A DNA stretch of 14,722 nucleotides from NCBI GenBank assembly GCA_964422785.1, contig CAYRCJ010000017.1, positions 1-14,722 on the forward strand, written 5' to 3'. A program made the position numbers and the translations under genes. How positions within the stretch are numbered: the first letter of the stretch is position 1; every line of letters begins with the position of its first letter. The notes beneath the pieces were generated by a model. It was not told the DNA's origin. It searched no databases and saw only the letters and a list, made by a program, of their open reading frames with translations. Shown here piece after piece: positions 7,097-13,433 of this stretch. The stretch is from CAYRCJ01 sp964422785 (GTDB taxonomy: Bacteria > Patescibacteriota > Minisyncoccia > UBA11713 > 2-01-FULL-45-33).

Positions 7097-7358
7097 ACTT
7101 ATATAAACACGATGAAAGGAATTTCCAAAAACAGAAAATCATTAGGACAAACAAAATGGCAGCCGGAAAGATTTTGATATCTGGTTGCCGGCCTGCGATA
7201 TAAATCGCAAAAGCAAGTGTGATGGCAATAGAATTCAGCAACCAGATCGTGTCTCGCCGGTCGCGGGCTCGAATATAATCAGCGGGATGATTTTCTTTGT
7301 TGTCGCGATTCTCCCGGCGTTTCAGAATTTCTGTCATTAGAGGTGCGAATGGCATCAT
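7095..7358 (-). CDS. Small two-TM membrane protein, unknown function
   Basis: An 87-residue protein (86 if the second ATG at 7355 is used) with a charged N-terminal half rich in Arg, Asp and Glu (about 12-36). Two hydrophobic segments follow, at about 38-55 (IWLLNSIAITLAFAIYIAG) and 63-80 (IFPAAILFVLMIFCFW), with a short polar turn between. I do not recognise a family. The start codons ATGATG overlap the TGA of the ferredoxin gene on the same strand, and GGAG lies four to seven bases upstream, so it is translationally coupled to the ferredoxin. That coupling is the only functional hint; a membrane partner in electron transfer is possible but not shown. The last codon runs into the shared terminator. 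Confidence 0.65.
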   Translation of the reverse strand: MMPFAPLMTEILKRRENRDNKENHPADYIRARDRRDTIWLLNSIAITLAFAIYIAGRQPDIKIFPAAILFVLMIFCFWKFLSSCLYK

Positions 7359-7830
7359 TGCTCTCCTTTTTCTCTGTGCGTTTTTATTTTCTCAAGCGCG
7401 GCGGCCGGATTTTCAAAATACAATGCGTTTATTTCAACGAACTCCTGCTGACTCTCCGGCATGTTGTCGCTGGTGTAAATTGNNNNNNNNNNNNNNNNNN
7501 NNNNNNNNNNNNNNNNNNNNNNNNNNNNNNNNNNNNNNNNNNNNNNNNNNNNNNNNNNNNNNNNNNNNNNNNNNNNNNNNNNTTTATTTCAACGAACTCC
7601 TGCTGACTCTCCGGCATGTTGTCGCTGGTGTAAATTGCCGTTACGGGGCAAGCAGGTTCGCAGGCTCCGCAGTTAATGCATTCTTCCGGATTAATGAAAA
7701 GCATTGGCGCGTCTGCGAATTCCGCTTCATCTTTTCTGGGGTGAATGCAATCCACCGGGCAGGCGTCTACGCAAGCCGTATCTTTTACATCAATACAAGG
7801 ATCGGTAATCACATACGTCATTTCAGCCAT
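7355..7830 (-). CDS. fdxA: Seven-iron ferredoxin ([3Fe-4S][4Fe-4S], FdxA-like), interrupted by an assembly gap
   Basis: The N-terminal part begins MTYVITDPC at the second Met. It carries the first cluster motif with C-x7-C-x3-C-P (DPCIDVKDTACVDACP), a further Cys in VDCIHP, and then ECINCGACEPACP for the 4Fe site. This matches the FdxA type of low-potential electron carrier. As written, the gene is broken by 100 Ns and a repeated 55 bp (155 bases, not a multiple of three). If the duplicate is collapsed, the frame continues after QQEFVEI into NALYFENPAAALEKIKTHRE and stops at TGA 7357-7355, giving 106 residues, the normal family size. The ATG at 7830 has AAGGAG six bases upstream (7837-7842); a GTG at 7848 lies before that site and is unlikely. 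The stop overlaps the start of the small membrane protein gene. Confidence 0.9.
7428..7637. repeat. Exact 55-bp direct duplication flanking the gap
   Basis: Bases 7428-7482 and 7583-7637 are identical over 55 positions (both begin TTTATTTCAACGAACTCC and end GGTGTAAATTG). The copies directly abut the N run on each side. The length equals a common assembler k-mer, and both copies encode the same ferredoxin residues, so this is read as overlapping contig ends left unmerged, not a biological repeat. Confidence 0.93.
7483..7582. other. Assembly gap (100 N)
   Basis: Exactly 100 undetermined bases, the conventional length for a scaffold join of unknown size. See the flanking duplication: the true gap length is probably zero or negative. 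Confidence 0.97.
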
Positions 7831-7853
7831 TTTCAGCTCCTTTTCCACCTATA

Positions 7854-7882
7854 TTAATAGCATTTTAAACATATTTTGTCAA
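7854..7882 (-). promoter_or_regulatory. Ferredoxin operon promoter
   Basis: On the minus strand, TTGACA (7882-7877), 17 bases, then TATTAA (7859-7854) preceded by TGC (extended -10). The predicted start is near 7847, giving a leader of roughly 17 bases that holds the Shine-Dalgarno. Its -35 is back-to-back with that of the AAA+ gene, ten bases apart. Confidence 0.7.
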
Positions 7883-7892
7883 TAAGAACTGC

Positions 7893-7921
7893 TTGACAAA
7901 CTTATTTTTAAGTGCTATTCT
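7893..7921 (+). promoter_or_regulatory. AAA+ ATPase gene promoter
   Basis: TTGACA (7893-7898), 17 bases, then TATTCT (7916-7921), with TGC immediately before the -10. The predicted start is near 7928, giving a leader of about 48 bases. The leader contains a small hairpin, CCGCC-ATA-GGCGG (7946-7958), just upstream of the Shine-Dalgarno AAGGAGG (7961-7967). Confidence 0.75.
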
Positions 7922-7975
7922 AATTTAAGAAATTTTGAAAAAGGCCCGCCATAGGCGGACAAGGAGGGAATAGCA

Positions 7976-9517
7976 ATGGACGAAAGTACCGTCAAAGAGA
8001 AACTTGGCAATGCTTGGGATTCTTTAACGAGAGCATCGCAGGAATATCTTAAAGTTAAATCCGCCAAACCTGAAACTCCAAAACAAGCGCAAGAAATCAT
8101 TAACCGCCAACAACAACTTCTTGAACGCGTAATGCCGGTAGTTGAGCCGCCGTTTTGGCTTGGTGCCGTGATTTTCATAAATAAGGAATCCGGAGAGGCT
8201 GTAGTGAGTTGCCAGGGAAAACTTTCCTGGGTCTCATTGCCGAAATCTGTGGATTTGAAAGTCGGCAGTCCGGTAAAAATTTCATCGGTAACCGGGCAGA
8301 TTGTCGACGCCTCAGTCGAGCTTGATGTGGGAAGCGTTTCAACCGTGCGAAGAGTTGTCGATGAAAGCTTCAGCGAAGTTGATGGCGCAGGTACCGTGCG
8401 GATTGTTTTTAACGGAACTTTCGGAAAATCTCTCCAAGCTGACGATCGGGTTATTCTTGATAGCTCCGGATCGATAATTGTTGCGCGGCTTGGAAAGGGC
8501 GATCAAAGATTTAAACTCGGCTTTAAACCGACTCTTACTTGGGCTGATATCGGCGGCCTTGAAAGCGCAAAGAAAGAACTTATAGAAACATTCGAATGGC
8601 CGTTTAAATATCCCAAGCTCTATAAAGATTATAAAAAATCAAGAATCAGAGGAGTGCTTCTTTGGGGGCCTCCGGGTTGCGGCAAGACTATGTTTATTGA
8701 GGCGATAGCTACGGCTGTAGCTAAGCTTTACGGCGTTGAAGCCACTGAGAGCGGATTTATTTTGGTGAGAGGTCCGGAAGTACTTGAGCCTCTTGTTGGA
8801 AATGCTGAGAAAAATATCCGCAATCTTTTCGCGCTGGGAAGAAAGCACGAAGAAAAGCATGGATATCCGGCCATTATCGCGATTGATGAGTGTGATGCGC
8901 TGCTTCCCAAAAGAGGCAGCGGCATAAGTACTGACGTAGAAAAATCCATCGTAGATACATTTCTTGGAGAAATGAATGGCCTAGGAGATTATAATCCCAT
9001 AGTTATTTTGGCAACCAATCGACCAAAGGTGCTTGATCCTGCTGTGATTCGCGATAAGCGCGTTGATAGGCACATTAAAATACCGCGTCCGGACAGAGTG
9101 GGTGCGGCGACAATTTTTAAAATGAATTTTGAAAAAACTTTGATTGCCAGGGGGTTATCCATTGAAGAAGCGGCGGGATACGCCGTTGAAGAATTTTATT
9201 CTGACCGATATAAGTTGTGGGATATTAAAACAAAGAACGGCGATAAATCTTTTAATCTTTGCAATCTGATAAACGGAGCAATGATTTCCGGGGTTGTTGA
9301 TAAGACAAGCTCCGCAGCCATTGATCGGGATATTGATGCAAATTCCACAGCCGGCACAGGTGTTACCAAAGAGGATATTGTTTATGCAATCAAAAAAACA
9401 TTCGAACAGAAACATGATTTGGATCACAGCGACGAAATAATGGAATTTGTGGAAGAGTTTAAAGATGATATTTTGCCCGGCGGAATTACCAAAGTTATTC
9501 AAAAAAACACCCCATAA
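7976..9517 (+). CDS. ARC/Mpa-family AAA+ ATPase lacking proteasome-docking features
   Basis: The 513-residue protein has a short N-terminal helical region (about 1-55). Two beta-rich segments that fit the tandem OB domains of ARC/Mpa follow (about 58-118 and 119-172), then an AAA+ module. Walker A is GPPGCGKT (231-238), Walker B IIAIDECD (300-307), sensor 1 ATN (346-348), with arginines in IRDKRVDRHIKI (359-370). KRGSGISTDVE and the C-terminal hairpin plus NGAMISGVVDK (about 418-443) closely resemble Mpa. Differences from Mpa: no long Pup-binding coiled coil, no C-terminal QYL/HbYX (it ends KNTP), and the aromatic pore residue of KFVG is Leu (PLVG, 272-275). No proteasome or Pup genes are nearby. 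It has its own promoter, a strong AAGGAGG site and a terminator. A protein-remodelling role with the coiled-coil genes downstream is an inference. Confidence 0.85.
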   Translation: MDESTVKEKLGNAWDSLTRASQEYLKVKSAKPETPKQAQEIINRQQQLLERVMPVVEPPFWLGAVIFINKESGEAVVSCQGKLSWVSLPKSVDLKVGSPVKISSVTGQIVDASVELDVGSVSTVRRVVDESFSEVDGAGTVRIVFNGTFGKSLQADDRVILDSSGSIIVARLGKGDQRFKLGFKPTLTWADIGGLESAKKELIETFEWPFKYPKLYKDYKKSRIRGVLLWGPPGCGKTMFIEAIATAVAKLYGVEATESGFILVRGPEVLEPLVGNAEKNIRNLFALGRKHEEKHGYPAIIAIDECDALLPKRGSGISTDVEKSIVDTFLGEMNGLGDYNPIVILATNRPKVLDPAVIRDKRVDRHIKIPRPDRVGAATIFKMNFEKTLIARGLSIEEAAGYAVEEFYSDRYKLWDIKTKNGDKSFNLCNLINGAMISGVVDKTSSAAIDRDIDANSTAGTGVTKEDIVYAIKKTFEQKHDLDHSDEIMEFVEEFKDDILPGGITKVIQKNTP

Positions 9518-9528
9518 TATGACGTTTT

Positions 9529-9553
9529 AAGCCCCGGTTTAGCCGGGGTTTTT
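9529..9553 (+). terminator. Intrinsic terminator after the AAA+ gene
   Basis: A stem AAGCCCCGG / CCGGGGTTT (one G-T pair) with a five-base loop is followed by a T tract (9549-9553). It starts 12 bases after the AAA+ stop codon and separates this gene from the following operon. Confidence 0.88.
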
Positions 9554-9568
9554 ATATTAAAATGCCAC

Positions 9569-9597
9569 TTGACAAAAAATTTTAGATATGCTAGGAA
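9569..9597 (+). promoter_or_regulatory. Promoter of the coiled-coil / binding-protein operon
   Basis: TTGACA (9569-9574), 17 bases, then TAGGAA (9592-9597) with TGC just before it. The -10 itself is weak, but the perfect -35, spacing and extended -10 match the two other promoters nearby. The predicted leader is about 60 bases long and includes the boxA-like motif at 9617. Confidence 0.6.
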
Positions 9598-9616
9598 TGT
9601 ATACAGTAAAAAGGTA

Positions 9617-9628
9617 GGTTCTTTGACT
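9617..9628 (+). promoter_or_regulatory. boxA-like leader motif (copy 2)
   Basis: GGTTCTTTGACT, about 13 bases after the predicted transcription start. It is close to the NusB/NusE boxA core of Gram-positive rRNA leaders and 11 of 12 bases match the motif in the ppk2 leader. This operon contains an internal terminator at 13326, where antitermination would matter. The role is speculative. Confidence 0.33.
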
Positions 9629-9665
9629 ACTTAAAAGAGATATAAACGAAGATTGGAGGTCAGAA

Positions 9666-10334
9666 ATGGGTTGGAGAGATCTGATATTTGAAGAAGAGCC
9701 TGGTTCTAATTCCGCGCAGCAAAGTAAGCCGCCGGTAGTGGATACAAGGCAGCCTGCGAACACGGTTGCTGCCACGCAAAGACCGGCTAGCTATATGCCG
9801 CCGGTTTACGGTGGCGGCAATGCTGATCCGGCGTTTGTCGATCGCATAAACAAAGTTGCGGAATCCGCTCCTCAAAGGAGCTACTCCGAATTTAAAGGAT
9901 TTTTGGAAGCTTTGGCTTCCACTCCGCTGGATGAAAGAAATAAATATATCGCCGCGCTTGCTACGGCAAATGGAAAGGGATTTCCCGTTGATGAAATTCT
10001 TCGGGGGCTCGACGTTGTTTTAAAAGCTATTGATGATCATGTCTCACAATTCGAGCGGTCAATTCCTGATCAGCTTGAAAAAACAGCCGGCGCCAGGCGC
10101 CGGGAAATTGGGGATATCGATCAGCAGATGGCTGAAAAGCAGAAACAGATTCAGCAGCTTACCGCGGATATGGCGAAACTTTCTCAAGATCGGCAGACCA
10201 AGCAAAACGATGTCGGTGTTGAAGAAAGAAAGGTCACTGAAGTTAAAGAAAAAGTTGCGGCTGCAGCGGCAGCTGTACGTAGCAAATACTCCGCCGAACG
10301 GCAGAAAATTGCTTCATACGGCGGCAAATCCTAG
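9666..10334 (+). CDS. Soluble coiled-coil protein, unknown function
   Basis: I do not recognise a family. The 222-residue protein starts MGWRDLIFEEEP and has a Pro/Gln/Ala-rich low-complexity stretch (about 12-52). A compact helical region follows (about 55-125, DPAFVDRINKVAE to LDVVLKAIDDH), then a long continuous heptad-like helix (about 126-215) rich in Gln, Lys, Glu and Ala. There is no signal peptide or membrane segment, so it should be cytoplasmic. The ATG at 9666 follows GGAGGT (9655-9660) by five bases. It is first in an operon and followed after 17 bases by a membrane-anchored coiled-coil protein, so the two may pair. The shape recalls PspA/Snf7-type helical proteins only in general terms, and I see no specific motif to support that. 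Confidence 0.75.
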   Translation: MGWRDLIFEEEPGSNSAQQSKPPVVDTRQPANTVAATQRPASYMPPVYGGGNADPAFVDRINKVAESAPQRSYSEFKGFLEALASTPLDERNKYIAALATANGKGFPVDEILRGLDVVLKAIDDHVSQFERSIPDQLEKTAGARRREIGDIDQQMAEKQKQIQQLTADMAKLSQDRQTKQNDVGVEERKVTEVKEKVAAAAAAVRSKYSAERQKIASYGGKS

Positions 10335-10351
10335 AAAGGGGAGAAAAAGAA

Positions 10352-11428
10352 ATGGCAGATTTAAAAGCACCGAGTCTCACTGATTTCATGGACAAGGCTT
10401 TCTGGACACGTCCGGAAGGCAAGATTGCGAAGCTTGTGCTGGGAGCATTGGGCATAGGAGCAGCGGCGGCCGCGGTAGTGGGGGTGATTTTTTATCTTCC
10501 CGCTATTCTGGCTTTCATTGCCACCGTGCTTGCTACAACTCTCAATATTGTTATTACCGGAGCGGTGCTCTTTGCGATCATCGCGCTCGTGATGAACGAA
10601 GATTTTCGGAATAGCATCGGTTTTTTGTTTCGCGCCGGCATCCGCTGGTTTTCAGATTTCATAATTGATTTGTCTCCCGTCGCGGTTTTGAAGGATTATA
10701 TTGCGGAGCTTAAAAAAAATCTTCAGGAGATTGATAAGCAGTTAAAAAATTTGGCACAACAAATTGCTGATTTAACCGGTCTTATTGCCAAAAATTTAAA
10801 AGCAAAAGATGAGAGTCTGGGATTAATGAGCAGAGCCCTTAAAGAGGGCAAGGAAAGGGCTCGGATTTTGCAGGGTCGGATTGCGGGGCGGCTTGAACGC
10901 TCCAATATGACCTTGCAGCAGCTTTTGGCCAAAATGCAGATGGTGAAAAAGGTTCTTGAAAAGATGCGCGAGAATTGCGATTTTTCAATTCAAGATACCG
11001 AAAGCGAAGTCGATGTGACTATCAAAGAATATACCGCGCTTTCCACCGGCCAAGAAGCCACTCGGGCTGCCATGAAAATCATACAAGGCGATCCCAAAAA
11101 GAAAGCTATGTTTGATCAGGCAATGGAAACCCTTGCTACCAGGACTGCCGGAGCGGTGGGCGAAATGTCCGAATTTATGAGAGTCAGCCAGAACTTTTTT
11201 GACAGTGTTGATTTGCAAAACGGAGTTTTTGATGATCATGCCTTGCAAATGCTTGAAGAATGGGAAAAGAGAGCTGATTCGGCGATTTTGGGCCCCGGCG
11301 AAAAGCAGGGCATCATCAACGCGTCTTACAGCGAATCTGTTCCTTATGACCACGCGGTTCCCGCAACTTCTGTAAAACAAAACCAGAACGAGTCGTCTGT
11401 AAGTATGGACGACTATTTCAAAAACTGA
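10352..11428 (+). CDS. Membrane-anchored coiled-coil protein, unknown function
   Basis: A 358-residue protein. A short amphipathic N-terminus (1-25) precedes a strongly hydrophobic region at about 26-81, long enough for two membrane passes (AKLVLGALGIGAAAAAVVGV and the ILAFIATVL to FAIIALV stretch). An aromatic/basic patch (FLFRAGIRWFSDF) follows. Residues about 108-210 form a long helical coiled coil rich in Lys, Leu, Gln and Glu, and another helical block spans about 215-312. The last 45 residues are polar and probably disordered, ending SMDDYFKN. I do not recognise the family. The ATG at 10352 is preceded by GGGGAG (10338-10343) at eight bases. Topology would place both ends in the cytoplasm if there are two passes. 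The setting between a soluble coiled-coil protein and an exported binding protein suggests a membrane scaffold for the ABC system; that is an inference. Confidence 0.75.
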   Translation: MADLKAPSLTDFMDKAFWTRPEGKIAKLVLGALGIGAAAAAVVGVIFYLPAILAFIATVLATTLNIVITGAVLFAIIALVMNEDFRNSIGFLFRAGIRWFSDFIIDLSPVAVLKDYIAELKKNLQEIDKQLKNLAQQIADLTGLIAKNLKAKDESLGLMSRALKEGKERARILQGRIAGRLERSNMTLQQLLAKMQMVKKVLEKMRENCDFSIQDTESEVDVTIKEYTALSTGQEATRAAMKIIQGDPKKKAMFDQAMETLATRTAGAVGEMSEFMRVSQNFFDSVDLQNGVFDDHALQMLEEWEKRADSAILGPGEKQGIINASYSESVPYDHAVPATSVKQNQNESSVSMDDYFKN

Positions 11429-11458
11429 CCAAACCAAAAGAAAGGAAAGGAAAAGACC

Positions 11459-13285
11459 ATGCCTAATATGAAGAAAGGACCGAAACTGATTTTGTGCGGA
11501 CTCGGAGTGATTGTCGTCTTGGCTGCGTTGAATTTCGCGGCCAACAGCGGATGGCTCGGCAATATCTTCAAGGGCTCTGTTGAGCTCAAGAAGACTGCCA
11601 CCATTACTGTGGATGACAATGAGGCTCAGCAAGGCGCTCTTTCCAAAGTTGTTGACAAGCTCCCGCTTCCTTCCAAGGATCCGGCGCACCTGTCGACACC
11701 GCGGATGCATATTCAGATCCTTCCATGGAATGCCCAGATGGGATTCCTATACGCGGTAGGCGGCCCGAGGACGACCAAGGGCAGTATCGCGGAAAAGAAG
11801 CAAGTGAATGCCGTTGTCGAACGCAAAGATGATTACGGCGATATGCAAAATTCTTTGTTTGAATTCGCTCAAGCGCTTTCAAAGGGCGATGCCAATCCGT
11901 CCGTCGGTACTCACTTCGTGGGTATCATGGCAGATGGCGGTCCGGCCTTTTTGGCGGGGCTTAACCCGCGCTTGAAGAAACTCGGCGATGAATACCAAGC
12001 AGTGATTGTCGGTTCGTTTGGATATTCCCGCGGCGAAGATAAGTTGATGGGCCCGCCTGAATGGGTGGACAATCCAAAGCTTGCCAAGGGATCAGTTTGT
12101 GCCGGAGTCTTGCGCGATGGCGATTGGGATATCGCAATCAAGTGGGCTTCCGACAACGACATCAAAAATAATCCGAATGAAAAAACATACGACCCGGATG
12201 CTATCAATTGGATTGGGACGTCATCTTTCGGCGATGCCGATGAAAAATATGTTGGTGGCTACACCGAAGACCGTCTTGTTATGAAAAACGGACGGAAGAC
12301 CGGCGAGACAAAGACAGTGCACGTGGACTGTGTTGTGACCTGGACTCCCGGAGACGTCGTGGTCGCCCAGAAGAAGGGCGGCATTGTGCCCATCGCTTCA
12401 ACGCGAGAATACAGCGGGCAGATGCCTCACGGGCTTATCGGAATTAAAAAGTGGACACGCGACAACCCCAAGGCTGTCGAAAATTTGCTCGAGGCGTCTT
12501 TCGAGGGCGCCGATCAAATTGCCCGCTATCCTGAAGCGTTGAATTTTGCCGGCGAGGTAAGTAACGCGATCTATAAAGAGCCGGGAACCTCTCCTCAATA
12601 TTGGGTCAAGTATTATAAGGGCGCGAAAGAGCTCGATAAGAAAGGCCTCGAAGTTGAACTTGGGGGATCCAAGGCAAATAATTTGACTGACAATCTTTTC
12701 CTTTACGGACTTTCCGAAGGCGGCGCGAATATTTTCGCGGCCACTTACAACACCTTTGGGAATTATCAGAAATTGAATTATCCAGATTTGATGCCGACAT
12801 ATCCGCCGCTTGATGAGGTTCTCGACACGTCTTTTATCAAGGCCATTGCCGCTCGGGCGCCAAAGTCTGATCTCAAGGAAAGCGCTGACGTTGCGAATTT
12901 TTCCGGATCGACCGGCATTGACCGAGTGGTTTCTGATAAATCTTGGAAAATTAATTTTGCAACAGGCAGCGCGGATTTTACTCCCGATGCTTACATACAG
13001 GTCGAAGATCTTATGAACGGCCTACTGGTTGCCAAGGACTTGGCTGTCCAAATCGACGGCCATACGGATAGCGATGGCGACCCGGCATACAACCGAAGCT
13101 TGTCGGAAAAAAGAGCTCAAGCGGTCGTGAATTATCTTCACGACCAGAGTTCGAAAAACTTTCCGCTAAAGCGGTTTGAAGTTCATGGCCATGGTTCTGA
13201 TGTTCCGGTTGCTTCCAACTCTACGCCCGCTGGCAAGGCCCAGAATCGCCGAGTTGAAATCAAGTTGGGCACTGTGGCCCGGTAA
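11459..13285 (+). CDS. ABC substrate-binding protein fused to an OmpA-like peptidoglycan-binding domain
   Basis: The 608-residue protein has a basic start and one hydrophobic segment (about 9-28). The Cys at 13 lacks a good lipobox, so an uncleaved anchor is likely. Residues about 80-450 look like a type II (SsuA/NMT1-like) solute-binding fold: GTHFVGIMADGGPAFLAGLN, PGDVVVAQKKGGIVPIASTREY and KWTRDNPKAVENLLEASFEGAD. The last 120 residues are an OmpA-like domain starting at INFATGSADFTPDA. It has DGHTD (533-537), N545, LSEKRA (548-553) and NRRVE (597-600). D537 and R552 are 15 apart, as are the diaminopimelate-contacting pair of OmpA. It should sit outside the membrane, tied to the wall, and feed the ABC permease downstream. 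NCBI has used names such as phosphate-binding/OmpA for similar fusions, but the ligand here is unknown. Codon use is distinctive: 9 of the first 12 lysines are AAG. Confidence 0.85.
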   Translation: MPNMKKGPKLILCGLGVIVVLAALNFAANSGWLGNIFKGSVELKKTATITVDDNEAQQGALSKVVDKLPLPSKDPAHLSTPRMHIQILPWNAQMGFLYAVGGPRTTKGSIAEKKQVNAVVERKDDYGDMQNSLFEFAQALSKGDANPSVGTHFVGIMADGGPAFLAGLNPRLKKLGDEYQAVIVGSFGYSRGEDKLMGPPEWVDNPKLAKGSVCAGVLRDGDWDIAIKWASDNDIKNNPNEKTYDPDAINWIGTSSFGDADEKYVGGYTEDRLVMKNGRKTGETKTVHVDCVVTWTPGDVVVAQKKGGIVPIASTREYSGQMPHGLIGIKKWTRDNPKAVENLLEASFEGADQIARYPEALNFAGEVSNAIYKEPGTSPQYWVKYYKGAKELDKKGLEVELGGSKANNLTDNLFLYGLSEGGANIFAATYNTFGNYQKLNYPDLMPTYPPLDEVLDTSFIKAIAARAPKSDLKESADVANFSGSTGIDRVVSDKSWKINFATGSADFTPDAYIQVEDLMNGLLVAKDLAVQIDGHTDSDGDPAYNRSLSEKRAQAVVNYLHDQSSKNFPLKRFEVHGHGSDVPVASNSTPAGKAQNRRVEIKLGTVAR

Positions 13286-13325
13286 ATTATCTCTTTTAAT
13301 TAGTAAGTTTGATGAAATTTTCATC

Positions 13326-13357
13326 GCCCTCCGATGGACATCGGAGGGCTTTTTTTT
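13326..13357 (+). terminator. Strong internal terminator between binding protein and permease
   Basis: The arms GCCCTCCGATG (13326-13336) and CATCGGAGGGC (13339-13349) are perfectly complementary and followed by eight T (13350-13357). I see no convincing promoter between this point and the permease ATG, so the permease and ATPase probably depend on read-through and would be made at lower levels than the binding protein. Confidence 0.92.
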
Positions 13358-13433
13358 CAGATCCTATCCTTTAAAAAGATGGGCCCTGAAAGAAGAAAGA
13401 AGTCCCTTGAAATAAATAAAGAGGAGGAAAAGA

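Noticed and set aside
7428..7637. Biological tandem repeat or insertion target duplication
   Set aside because: Exact 55-bp identity directly against a 100-N gap, and restoration of an intact gene on collapse, favour an assembly artefact.
7831..7848. GTG start for the ferredoxin six codons upstream
   Set aside because: It would place the Shine-Dalgarno AAGGAG inside the coding sequence, and family N-termini begin near MTYVITDPC.
7297..7857. Plus-strand open frame across the N gap
   Set aside because: It is open only because Ns cannot form stops; the opposite strand encodes the ferredoxin with clear cysteine motifs.
7946..7958. Riboswitch in the AAA+ leader
   Set aside because: Only a five-base-pair hairpin is visible in a leader of about 48 bases, too little for a known aptamer class.
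7976..9517. True proteasome-activating ATPase
   Set aside because: It lacks the docking tail, the aromatic pore residue and the Pup-binding coil, and there are no proteasome genes nearby; only family membership is claimed.
9623..9646. Second promoter (TTGACT ... TATAAA) before the coiled-coil gene
   Set aside because: The spacing is only 12 bases, too short for a sigma-70 type promoter; the TTGACT belongs to the boxA-like motif.
11459..11545. Lipoprotein signal in the binding protein (Cys at residue 13)
   Set aside because: The preceding residues LIL do not fit a lipobox, which needs a small residue before Cys, and the Cys is near the start of the hydrophobic stretch.
10985..11710. Minus-strand open frame of 241 codons
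   Set aside because: It is antisense to two well-supported genes with strong ribosome-binding sites, has no recognisable motif, and its composition is that of a shadow frame.
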